Positions 15,751-23,246 of a stretch of 64,000 nucleotides of DNA are shown piece after piece. This DNA comes from a virus, in IMG/VR virus record IMGVR_UViG_3300042731_006881, positions 1 through 64,000 of that record; one strand, given 5' to 3'. The stretch's first letter is position 1. Every line of letters starts with the position of its first letter. Made by a program: the position numbers and the translations under genes. The notes under the pieces are model-generated. The model searched no databases. It was not told the origin of the DNA and worked only from the letters and a program-made list of their open reading frames with translations.

Positions 15751-16573
15751 CTGGGTGATAGTACCCAAACGCAACCCACGGCCCCCCGTCGTTAATACAC
15801 CAGAACATGACGGAGCTGTTCTTCCCTGGGGTTCCAGCTTGGATCTGGTACGTATCAGATCCAGAAACGACATCAATGTAGTACGACGATGATCGAGCTA
15901 TGAACACAACAACCTCGCCTGCTCTACTACCTGTTGAGTCCAGTGTGATGACCCTGTTCGCAGTCTGATATAACGAGTAGACAGTTCCACCCTTGGGGGT
16001 GATCGTCTGGTTCGCGTCCGTTAGCGAATATTTGCTCATGATGAACTGACTGCCAGTCATGAGCTTCAGTACGCCTTCGACCTGCACCTCTCCAGAGTGG
16101 GTCTCGGTACCAGAGTGGGTCTCGGTACCAGAGTGCGTTTCGGTACCAGAGTGCGTTTCGGTACTTGTGAATGATGGAGAGCCAGAGAAAGCAGGGTCAC
16201 CCGTGAACGCCGGGTCCCCGGTAAAACCAGGGTCACCGGTAAATGTCGGGGTACCTTGAATGTCCCCAGACATTCCTGCAGAAAAGCTAAAATGCAGGTC
16301 CCCTCCGGCTATCGTAATCGTAGCGTGGTCCACAGTCAGATCGCCACCAATTGCCACAGTCAACTCTCCGTTGACAACTAGATCTGCGCCGTCCGCGATA
16401 CTAATTCCAGCGCCACCGATAACGATTGCGGACGAAGGATCCCACCTTCCACCAGCATCGCCATTGATGGCTGCAAACTGAGCCGCGTCAAGCGCCTCGA
16501 ACTCGCTTGGCTCAACTGGGATTGGTACCCCCCAGGCGGCAAGGTCGGCTCGGATTCTGCTGTTGTGTGACAT
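15743..16573 (-). CDS. Tail fibre protein with short tandem repeats
   Basis: A 276-residue protein. An N-terminal domain (residues 1-45) is followed by a Gly/Ala/Ile beta-solenoid-like stretch (45-100). Six-residue FTGDPA-type repeats come next (about 108-132), then four six-residue GTETHS units (about 138-161). The C-terminal knob (170-276) has YSLYQTANRVITLDSTGS and a GGPWVAFG ending. A trimeric shaft with a C-terminal head is the usual design. It is the first gene after the baseplate genes and so is likely attached to the baseplate. Confidence 0.75.
   Translation of the reverse strand: MSHNSRIRADLAAWGVPIPVEPSEFEALDAAQFAAINGDAGGRWDPSSAIVIGGAGISIADGADLVVNGELTVAIGGDLTVDHATITIAGGDLHFSFSAGMSGDIQGTPTFTGDPGFTGDPAFTGDPAFSGSPSFTSTETHSGTETHSGTETHSGTETHSGEVQVEGVLKLMTGSQFIMSKYSLTDANQTITPKGGTVYSLYQTANRVITLDSTGSRAGEVVVFIARSSSYYIDVVSGSDTYQIQAGTPGKNSSVMFWCINDGGPWVAFGYYHPVS
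16092..16163 (-). repeat. Four tandem 18-bp units in fibre gene
   Basis: Four copies of CCAGAGTG(G/C)GT(C/T)TCGGTA (plus-strand reading). Units 1 and 2 are identical, and units 3 and 4 are identical to each other, which points to recent stepwise duplication. They encode the GTETHS repeats of the fibre shaft. An adjacent set of 18-base units encodes the FTGDP repeats. Confidence 0.85.
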
Positions 16574-16577
16574 GCTG

Positions 16578-17522
16578 TTACGGTGTTGATGTTGTTGTTT
16601 CGGTTAGCGGCGTTACCCCAGGTATCCCGCTTCCAGGAACGAACGGTCCCAGCGTTCCTGGCGATGCTTCAGCGACGAGCGACCAACGCTCGGTAGATTT
16701 GAGAATCTTCTTCAGCAGCTTCGCTACTGCTCTCCTCCATCTTGCCGAGACCGCTGTATCGGAGTCCACCACGATCAGCAGATGACGCGCTGTAGATGTG
16801 ACACGCGGCCAAGGCTTCGTGCTGATGAGCGCTCCGGCTTCGTGAGGTCTGGCGAAGGTTGCAAACAGCTGCCCGATGGTGTCTGCAGTAACAATCCGCT
16901 CTTCGATCCCGAGCTTTCCTGGATCTATGATGGCCTCCTCTCCGCCAATGATCGGGTCCCCATCGATGAGTGTGAGGCTGAACGGACTCGTGCCTGAACC
17001 AACTGTGGTTGCGAGTCTGTGTGTCTTTCCGATCGAGCCAGCTGGTTTCCAGAGTCCAGGTCCAATGGTATCCCAGTCGGAAGGGCTTGCTACCGCCTCG
17101 CCTTCTCCGAAGTGGCGGATGGCGATCAGTCGGTCCCCAAGCAATGCCTCAAGCGCAGCATTGACAACTGATGCTGAGTTCCCTTGCGCGATTAGCTCTG
17201 CTTCTGCGAGTGCAGCACGCCTCTCCGCCAGTGTCGCCATGGTAGGAGGTGTGATCCAATAGTCCTTCTCGTGGTCAGCGATGAGCTCTGTAGAGGTGGA
17301 CGGTCGCGCCTCTGCGTTCACGTGGTCAATGCTCCGCTGGGCGGCTCCGATCACCATGGATGTGGCGAAAAGCTTCGCTGCCAGTGGTCCATCGAACGAG
17401 TCATCACCCAATACCGCATTCCCACCGAGCCCCTCGCGCAGACCCTCATAGATAGTCTGGGAGATGGGTGGGCGAGAAGAGAAACGAAGAAACCCGAATC
17501 TGGAAAACGCTGAGAAGCGCAT
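16578..17522 (-). CDS. Baseplate/tail protein, gp48-like position
   Basis: A 314-residue protein directly downstream of the baseplate J-like gene and one small gene, the place of Mu gp48 / YmfQ (DUF2313) proteins. The N-terminal 60 residues are Arg/Phe-rich. The centre (YWITPPTMATLAERRAALAE, then ALEALLGD) has the DUF2313-type helix that follows a short WGxxxx-like entry. The C-terminal part is beta-rich and ends in Pro/Thr. Probably links the baseplate wedge to the fibre. The name is based on order more than on sequence. Confidence 0.6.
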   Translation of the reverse strand: MRFSAFSRFGFLRFSSRPPISQTIYEGLREGLGGNAVLGDDSFDGPLAAKLFATSMVIGAAQRSIDHVNAEARPSTSTELIADHEKDYWITPPTMATLAERRAALAEAELIAQGNSASVVNAALEALLGDRLIAIRHFGEGEAVASPSDWDTIGPGLWKPAGSIGKTHRLATTVGSGTSPFSLTLIDGDPIIGGEEAIIDPGKLGIEERIVTADTIGQLFATFARPHEAGALISTKPWPRVTSTARHLLIVVDSDTAVSARWRRAVAKLLKKILKSTERWSLVAEASPGTLGPFVPGSGIPGVTPLTETTTSTP

Positions 17523-18019
17523 CAGTACACCAGGACCGTGACTCGACCGTCTACACCAGACCCTCCGCCATTCGTAACAACACGAATAGTGCGGGTAGCC
17601 TCGTTCAACGTGACACCAACAGAGTCAACGGTTGTCGGGGCATTGTTGAATGCAGCAGGATCTAGCACTGCAGGGGGCAACTTCCCTTCTGGGTACACGA
17701 CACTCGTGTCGCCTGACCCGTTATCCGTGAGCGTCAAGCTGCTCATGGAAACCGTTCTGTTCGCGCAGTAGAAACGCGCGATGTACGGGTCCCCGGAGTT
17801 GAAATCGAGCGTGAAGGCGAGCACAGGAGAGATGCCAGCTACCGCCGCCAGCACCCTGTCTATCTCGTTCTGCTGCTCTGCACACGGAGCGTCATCGTCC
17901 GGAGGATACGCAGTGTCGTTCTCGAACGATTCACCCCCAAGGTCATCGACACTGGGCCGATGAGGGGCAATTCCGCCGTCTTCGTTTCCCTCGAAGCTGA
18001 AGTAGTCAATCGCTACCAT
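17522..18019 (-). CDS. Hypothetical baseplate-region protein
   Basis: A 165-residue protein, acidic at the N-terminus (many Asp, Glu and Pro) and beta-rich afterwards. It sits between the baseplate J-like and gp48-like genes; in Mu these two are adjacent, so this is an insertion relative to Mu. Its ATG lies three bases after the J-like stop. Perhaps a baseplate component or fibre adaptor. No domain recognised. Confidence 0.55.
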   Translation of the reverse strand: MVAIDYFSFEGNEDGGIAPHRPSVDDLGGESFENDTAYPPDDDAPCAEQQNEIDRVLAAVAGISPVLAFTLDFNSGDPYIARFYCANRTVSMSSLTLTDNGSGDTSVVYPEGKLPPAVLDPAAFNNAPTTVDSVGVTLNEATRTIRVVTNGGGSGVDGRVTVLVY

Positions 18020-18021
18020 TT

Positions 18022-19500
18022 CTATGGCCTTGGAAAAGCTGCGAGATCGTCGAGGACCAGCAGGTTTGGCGTGTCCGACACGGTTGCTGAGACCCCCCCT
18101 CCCTCGAGTAGGTCGAGCGACGAGACGACCCCCAATGACTCAAGCGTGAGCTCGAGCTGCTTGGTGATGCTATTTGGATACTTCTTCGGAGACTCTGGGT
18201 ATCGACGACCACGCTGGCCATCGAGGTACCCAGATGGCTGAATCTCTCCTGGGCCAACGGCGTCGAACGCAGCTATCACCGGCGCAACGAATTGCGACAG
18301 TCCATCTGACCACGGCATGACTCTCTGTCCTGTCTGTGGTGCATACGTGGTGTCAGATGAACCGTAGCTAGACTCGCAGGTGACATCCCAAGGTCCAGTT
18401 CCGCTGACGGTGAGTACTGTCTTTCTTCGAAAAGCGCGCCCGCCAGCATCGTAGACTCCGATCACTGTCCCAGTGACTGGTGCTCCGCAGGTGGTGTAGT
18501 CGCCGTTCGATGCCACCAACTGGAATGCAGTAGAGCTTGTGACCGTGCCGACCCGAATGGCCCCGCTCCCTGAAACTGGCGCTTCCACGTGATACTGCGG
18601 CCACGTCGCCTCGTTCGACCACTGCTCATCGGCGGTTTCCCAATCGACTCCAATCACGATGTCGATGGGCTCCTCGACGATGGTGAGGTCGACAGCAATG
18701 TCCGACTTGCTGGCCTTCGAGTAGACGTGGTTGCGGACAGCAGAAACCTGTGCTGCAGTCGGGATCCGAGATCCGTATTTGTTTGGGGCGACGGTGAAGC
18801 ACCATGCGGTAACCGCTGGTCCGTCGGCGCAGGCGTAGATGAATGCCTCCTGGATCTGGACTCCTGGCGTACTTTTGATCCAATCCTGCCAGTGCGGGTT
18901 GTTTCCTGCCGCAGGAGGATTGTCTTTTGCAGCACGAATCTTAGCGATGATCTGCTCACGGCCATCGGCGTCAGCCCCACCATTCAGTCCGCTCCCATCG
19001 GTCTGCTCAGTGACCGTGCATAGCGTAGCGCACCCTGCGCGAGGGGCCTTCCACTGAAGCTTGGTACCTGCATCAAGGTTGGTGGCTGGGCCCGTCGAAC
19101 GCGCAGCAACCGGAACCGATTGCTCGTTCAAGTAGTGAGCGGTTGTTGTGCAGTAGTAGACGAGCTGGGAAGCGATGAGCTCATCTCCAGCGAAGATTGT
19201 GGTGCCCGTAGACGCTGCGGTGATCGTGACGTACCCGGAACTGCCTGTCGCTCCAGACAGTGGGATACTTGCGTCAGAAGCTATCTGACGGAGCTCACCT
19301 TCGTCTTTTCCGTCCAGCGGAATGCCTCGCCCAGCACGTGAGCAGTTTGCGTAGATGGGGACGAGAGCATCAGCCACGAGTACCGCGTCCCGACGAACCG
19401 GTGTCCCCGGACCAGTGAGCGTCGCATTCGACCTATTGCGGTAGTTCCGCTCATAGTCAGCGATGATTTGGTCGCGCGTCTTGACCGTGATTTCAGCCAC
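18022..19500 (-). CDS. Baseplate J-like protein (Mu gp47 family)
   Basis: A 492-residue protein with the family hallmarks. The N-terminal helix has RDQIIADYERNYRNR, then GTPVRRDAVLVADAL. A GYVTITAASTGTTIFAGDEL strand region is followed by GSGLNGGADADGREQIIAKI, the conserved GG-x-D-x-E/G-x-x-x-x-R region, and NNPHWQDWIKSTPGVQ. The protein forms the wedge of contractile-tail baseplates. The C-terminal half beyond residue 300 is longer than in Mu. Overlaps the upstream gp46-like gene by eight bases. Confidence 0.85.
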   Translation of the reverse strand: MAEITVKTRDQIIADYERNYRNRSNATLTGPGTPVRRDAVLVADALVPIYANCSRAGRGIPLDGKDEGELRQIASDASIPLSGATGSSGYVTITAASTGTTIFAGDELIASQLVYYCTTTAHYLNEQSVPVAARSTGPATNLDAGTKLQWKAPRAGCATLCTVTEQTDGSGLNGGADADGREQIIAKIRAAKDNPPAAGNNPHWQDWIKSTPGVQIQEAFIYACADGPAVTAWCFTVAPNKYGSRIPTAAQVSAVRNHVYSKASKSDIAVDLTIVEEPIDIVIGVDWETADEQWSNEATWPQYHVEAPVSGSGAIRVGTVTSSTAFQLVASNGDYTTCGAPVTGTVIGVYDAGGRAFRRKTVLTVSGTGPWDVTCESSYGSSDTTYAPQTGQRVMPWSDGLSQFVAPVIAAFDAVGPGEIQPSGYLDGQRGRRYPESPKKYPNSITKQLELTLESLGVVSSLDLLEGGGVSATVSDTPNLLVLDDLAAFPRP

Positions 19501-19864
19501 TCGTCACCCGATTCGATTTGGATGTGACCAGGTTTTTGTACGACGTTTGAACGCTCAGTCGCCCGAACTCGTTTACCTCGTCTTCAACGCTCTCGATGCT
19601 CACTAGGCCCTTGTCGATGAGGTGTTTGATCGATGCAGCTTGCCGTTCTGCGACATCCCTGTGGCGCACCTCGTCGCTTTCACCCATGTTCACCTCCTGT
19701 AGCGTGTGACCGGTGGTTGGGTCTCCCTTGATCGACCCCTTCGGCCACCCCAAGCAGAGCGTGACGCAGGCGTCGACCTCGTGCTCCTCGACGAGAGCTC
19801 CGTCTTCTCCCTGCTCGAACTCCATCGTGGACAGCAGGAACCGCTCTGCAGCTGGATAGGTCAT
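19493..19864 (-). CDS. Baseplate protein, Mu gp46 (GpW/gp25-like) position
   Basis: A 123-residue protein from the ATG at 19864 (MTYPAAERF), which overlaps the Pro-rich gene's stop by four bases; longer starts would overlap that gene fully. The order and size match gp46, a gp25-type wedge protein. The sequence has ERFLLSTMEFEQGEDG and a helical middle followed by a beta C-terminus. Sequence support for the family is weak; position support is good. Confidence 0.7.
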   Translation of the reverse strand: MTYPAAERFLLSTMEFEQGEDGALVEEHEVDACVTLCLGWPKGSIKGDPTTGHTLQEVNMGESDEVRHRDVAERQAASIKHLIDKGLVSIESVEDEVNEFGRLSVQTSYKNLVTSKSNRVTSG

Positions 19865-20202
19865 CGGTCTAGCGGGCAGGTGAAGCCAGGAATTGTAGGT
19901 GGTGCAGGGAACTCTGGGAGAGGCAGCGATGGAGGAGCGAACCCAATCGGAGGCATAGGCGATATCCCTGGTAGCGAACCCCGTGCAGAAGGACTCGGAA
20001 TCGCTGGTGGTGACGGCACTGATGCAGATGGGAGCGATGGAGACGGGAAAGCGATCGGCGGTGGTGAAGGAACCCCAGGTAGCGATCCACTGCGCAACGA
20101 AGGAACCGGTGGTGTTGGCACCGTTGGTAGTGCCGGCGCTGGCAACGCTGGCGGTACAGCGAACCCGAACAGCAGCACTGGGAATGCGCACTTGCTCGCC
20201 AT
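19861..20202 (-). CDS. Proline-rich protein next to the spike gene
   Basis: About 113 residues, about a third of them Pro, in patterned clusters such as LPAPALPTVPTPPVPS and SPPPIAFPSPSLPSA. Start uncertain: ATG at 20202 or GTG at 20211, one base after the spike gene's stop. The first 15 residues are hydrophobic with one Cys. Inserted between the gp45-like spike and gp46-like genes, where many phages encode a spike tip. No PAAR motif or His/Cys metal cluster is visible, so an extended polyproline rod is the better description. Confidence 0.65.
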   Translation of the reverse strand: MASKCAFPVLLFGFAVPPALPAPALPTVPTPPVPSLRSGSLPGVPSPPPIAFPSPSLPSASVPSPPAIPSPSARGSLPGISPMPPIGFAPPSLPLPEFPAPPTIPGFTCPLDR

Positions 20203-20212
20203 AGCTGCCACT

Positions 20213-20989
20213 CTACAGAGTCTTCAGCATGGTGGACTTTCCTGCCGTCACTGCTGCTAGCAGGGCTGCCGTTGCGGATTTTAGTGCTATCAACACCGCA
20301 GTACCCCCATCCAGGAAAACAGGTTGCGCTGCCTGCACGGCGGCGTTGTATGCGGTCAGCGCCGCGACCAGCGGCGGATGAAGTGGCACCTCGACACCAC
20401 CAGCACCACCTACATCGAGCCCACTCGTTGCCTTCAATGGGCCGCTCAGTGACACCTTGCCATCTGCCAGGCTGATGAATGCTGTACCTGTTGCGTCAGC
20501 GACGGTGACTGCCCCATCATACATGACGATCGTCATGCCCTCTGAGTGGATGAGCTGGAGCACTGGTTTGCCGTTTCCGTCTACCCCAGCTTCGATCTTG
20601 TGAGCAGCGGTTGCGTTCCCTGCTTCGTCCCACTCGACGGGGATGTAGTCGATCACTCCACCCGTCTCGCCGTCAATTTCTCTCCAGGTGAGGGCGCGAC
20701 CGACTGCGCCACCATACTGCGCACTTCCGCCCTGTGTGAGTCGTGGAAGCCATGCGTTGGAGCGAGGGTCGTGAGCCAGCCAACAGAAGTCTTCGTGCCC
20801 GTCAGACCCCTTCAGCGCATAGCACCCGACCCCATCCTCTCCAGGGTCGCATGGGCGAGCTATGAACCCGTATTGGTGCTCGTGCGGCATCTGCGCCGAT
20901 GACCCGTCTCCCTGCGGGTCCGTCTGGATACCGAGGAACCCTCCCTCACCCCACTCGGATAGGGTGACTGTCTCGAGCCAAAACCTCAT
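20213..20989 (-). CDS. Baseplate spike protein (Mu gp45-like)
   Basis: A 258-residue protein. The N-terminal OB-like domain has surface-type turns. From about residue 130 a run of short strands with Asp/Gly/Ala turns (MYDGAVTVADATGTAFISLADGK) reads like the triple-stranded beta-helix of puncturing spikes. The C-terminus (VPLHPPLVAALTAYNAA) is the helical end seen in gp45-family proteins. Located exactly between the gp44-like hub and the wedge genes. ATGA overlap with the hub gene. Confidence 0.75.
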   Translation of the reverse strand: MRFWLETVTLSEWGEGGFLGIQTDPQGDGSSAQMPHEHQYGFIARPCDPGEDGVGCYALKGSDGHEDFCWLAHDPRSNAWLPRLTQGGSAQYGGAVGRALTWREIDGETGGVIDYIPVEWDEAGNATAAHKIEAGVDGNGKPVLQLIHSEGMTIVMYDGAVTVADATGTAFISLADGKVSLSGPLKATSGLDVGGAGGVEVPLHPPLVAALTAYNAAVQAAQPVFLDGGTAVLIALKSATAALLAAVTAGKSTMLKTL

Positions 20990-22344
20990 GACGCCACCTC
21001 CCCAAACACCAAATCCTCAGGCCAATACAGGGTCAGTCGAGACGTGGTACCACCATTATCGTCCATCAGGAATTCGACGTCTCCAAGGTAGAAGTCCCCG
21101 TCAATTCCAAGCTTATCATCGTGCACATTCACGACGGTGTTCACCCACAGAGGGTACCTGTACCCAGGGTCAAGCAGAGATGGGAGCGAGTGTCCAGAAA
21201 CTGTATATTGTAGCGTTCTTGCAGAACGTCTCGCATCCGCCGCATGCCGACGTGCCAGAAAGTCTGCAGCATCCTTCGTCTTTACCGTTTGATCTTCGTA
21301 GACGATTTGCTTGGTGATACCTAGCGCGTCCAACTCTTCGTCTACGTAGACCCCAATGATTCTCTGCCGCCCTTCCTTGCCGCCTCCTCTCCTGCCGTAG
21401 ACAAGCGTGTGCGAGTATCGCTGCACACAATCGTCGCGGAGTCCTCCAGACAGAATGTTGTTCTCTTCAGGAGACCCGTTCAGCTTTCGCTGCAAGCGAA
21501 ACGCTGGCTCCTGTTCCGCGTTCGGTTGACCAAGCAGGAAATGACCAGATGGCATGCACCAAAGAAAGAGCCCTACCTTCTTGTACTGCTCTTTCAGCCA
21601 TGCGTATCGCTGCTGTCCTACGCGAGCTCTCAGCACATTGAGCTGCTGCGACGGCTGCCCACCGGTTACGGTTTCTACCTGCACAGCCTGCGCGTCTGGG
21701 GTCGATACGGGGGAGCTAGGGACGCTGATCTTGGTCAACTGCATCGACGCGCCAACCTCCGCCGGCGTCCATTTGTAGGCATAGTCGAGATGCTCAACCG
21801 TTGTTACGCCCATCCGGACCTTCGTTGGTGATCTGCGTTTTCCGCCTCCCGAGTTCGTGACAGCCTTCTTTCTCCCTGTCTCTCCAGTGTAAAGCCACGG
21901 CGACGAGTCCGTGTGCTCGTACCCAACCGCCTTCAACTGCTTTACGGTCAGATCGAAGAACGTGGCCTCGGTAACAGAGTCGTCCTGGACGAAGTACGAG
22001 TCGAACAGGGCTGCCATGTTGTCTCGACCGCGCATCTCGATAACTGTCTCGCTGGTCTCCGGAATGTCCACTGCATCCAGCGTACCGACCTGCAGAGGCA
22101 CGTCGAGCGCGAACCGCTCAGCGCTCATGTCCCATCGCTTTATGCGTAGCTCGAACGGGTCTCCCTTCTTGTGCTTCGAACGAATCTCGGCGGCCGTCGT
22201 GTTGTCTCCCAACCGAAGACTGAACGCTGACGGCTGCTGGAACACCGACAGTTTGATCGAGTACTGCTTGCACCGCCTCGTGATGTCGGAACCTGTCAGG
22301 TGAATGACAACCTCGTCATCCAGCCATCCGCGATCTACAGTCAT
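20986..22344 (-). CDS. Tail hub protein (Mu gp44 / gpD-like)
   Basis: A 452-residue protein. The N-terminal domain (VIHLTGSDITRRCKQYSIKL, then FSLRLGD) is the beta-barrel that starts gp27/gp44-type hubs. The middle carries MRGRDNMAALFDSYF, matching the conserved G-R-x-x-A/D-L-x-D segment. The C-terminal region is again barrel-like. A trimer should form the baseplate hub on which the spike sits. ATGA overlaps on both sides. Confidence 0.85.
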   Translation of the reverse strand: MTVDRGWLDDEVVIHLTGSDITRRCKQYSIKLSVFQQPSAFSLRLGDNTTAAEIRSKHKKGDPFELRIKRWDMSAERFALDVPLQVGTLDAVDIPETSETVIEMRGRDNMAALFDSYFVQDDSVTEATFFDLTVKQLKAVGYEHTDSSPWLYTGETGRKKAVTNSGGGKRRSPTKVRMGVTTVEHLDYAYKWTPAEVGASMQLTKISVPSSPVSTPDAQAVQVETVTGGQPSQQLNVLRARVGQQRYAWLKEQYKKVGLFLWCMPSGHFLLGQPNAEQEPAFRLQRKLNGSPEENNILSGGLRDDCVQRYSHTLVYGRRGGGKEGRQRIIGVYVDEELDALGITKQIVYEDQTVKTKDAADFLARRHAADARRSARTLQYTVSGHSLPSLLDPGYRYPLWVNTVVNVHDDKLGIDGDFYLGDVEFLMDDNGGTTSRLTLYWPEDLVFGEVAS

Positions 22345-23246
22345 GCAGCCTCAGCGGTGAAGTATCTGATGCTTGTTCCAGCTTCTACCGCGTATGGATC
22401 GGTGATAGCGTTCAGCTTCATCACGTCGATTGCGTGCGCAGTGTCATTGAAGATGGCAAGCGAGATCTCCGATGCACTCATGATCCTTGGGGTTGTGTAC
22501 GTGGAGAACTGGTTCAGAACCCCCACCTCTTCTCCAAGATCCTTTACGGCTCCCCACAGGTTTCGAAGCGCTTCTAGAAGCTCCCACGACTCCGGGTTCT
22601 TCAGGTCATCCAGGCTGCTGTCAATCTCCTCGAACAGGTATTGTAGTCCCTCGATCTTCGCCGCCAGGAACCCAGCCCACATCTGCGTTTGGTCCCTGTA
22701 TGCTAGCAGGTTGTTTACCGCTTCATGCAGCTGCTCAAGCAGGTTCGGTTTTGGCGTTGGGCTCAGCGCAACGACGTCTCCAAGGTACTGAGTGATGGCA
22801 GCAGGAGGGGCAACCTTTAGCGTATTCTCCACGAGCGACGCTGAATCGTTGTCCTCCAGCATCGTGACGGATGAAGCCTCACCACTCAGTAACTTGACAT
22901 CCAAGTCTCTCTCCCACTCGGTCGCTACAGCGCGGATCTCTCCGATGTTTGGTAGGTACACAGGCGTCGTAACCTGACCCTCGAAGACATCATGCATCAA
23001 CACCTTCAGGTTTGTGATCAGGTTTCTTCCTTGGTAGTAGCCTGACCTTGCTATCTCCTCGTCAATCGCTAGGTCGATACGAATCGTGTACAGCTTCCTC
23101 CCGAGTTTCTCCACCAGACCCCCTGGAACCTTCGGGTACTCGTGAACGTGATGACGGATGCCACCTCGCACACTGATGCGTCTGTACGGGAGCGTAACGC
23201 GGTTGATTGCAAGCCGCTTCAGTGTTCTTAGGTATGAGTCCGTCAT
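22341..23246 (-). CDS. Tail/DNA circularisation protein (Mu gp43-like)
   Basis: A 301-residue protein with the gp43 family N-terminus: RVTLPYRRISVRGGIRHHVH, then EYPKVPGGLVEKLGRK, where such proteins have R-G-x-R-x-x-x-H-E-Y-P. After residue 150 it is helical. In Mu and relatives this gene lies between tape measure and hub and is annotated as DNA circularisation N-terminus, though it is a tail component. Coupled by ATGA to both neighbours. Confidence 0.8.
   Translation of the reverse strand: MTDSYLRTLKRLAINRVTLPYRRISVRGGIRHHVHEYPKVPGGLVEKLGRKLYTIRIDLAIDEEIARSGYYQGRNLITNLKVLMHDVFEGQVTTPVYLPNIGEIRAVATEWERDLDVKLLSGEASSVTMLEDNDSASLVENTLKVAPPAAITQYLGDVVALSPTPKPNLLEQLHEAVNNLLAYRDQTQMWAGFLAAKIEGLQYLFEEIDSSLDDLKNPESWELLEALRNLWGAVKDLGEEVGVLNQFSTYTTPRIMSASEISLAIFNDTAHAIDVMKLNAITDPYAVEAGTSIRYFTAEAA

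Noticed and set aside
16092-16260. CRISPR or regulatory repeat array
   Set aside because: 18-base units in frame encode fibre shaft repeats; no unique spacers.
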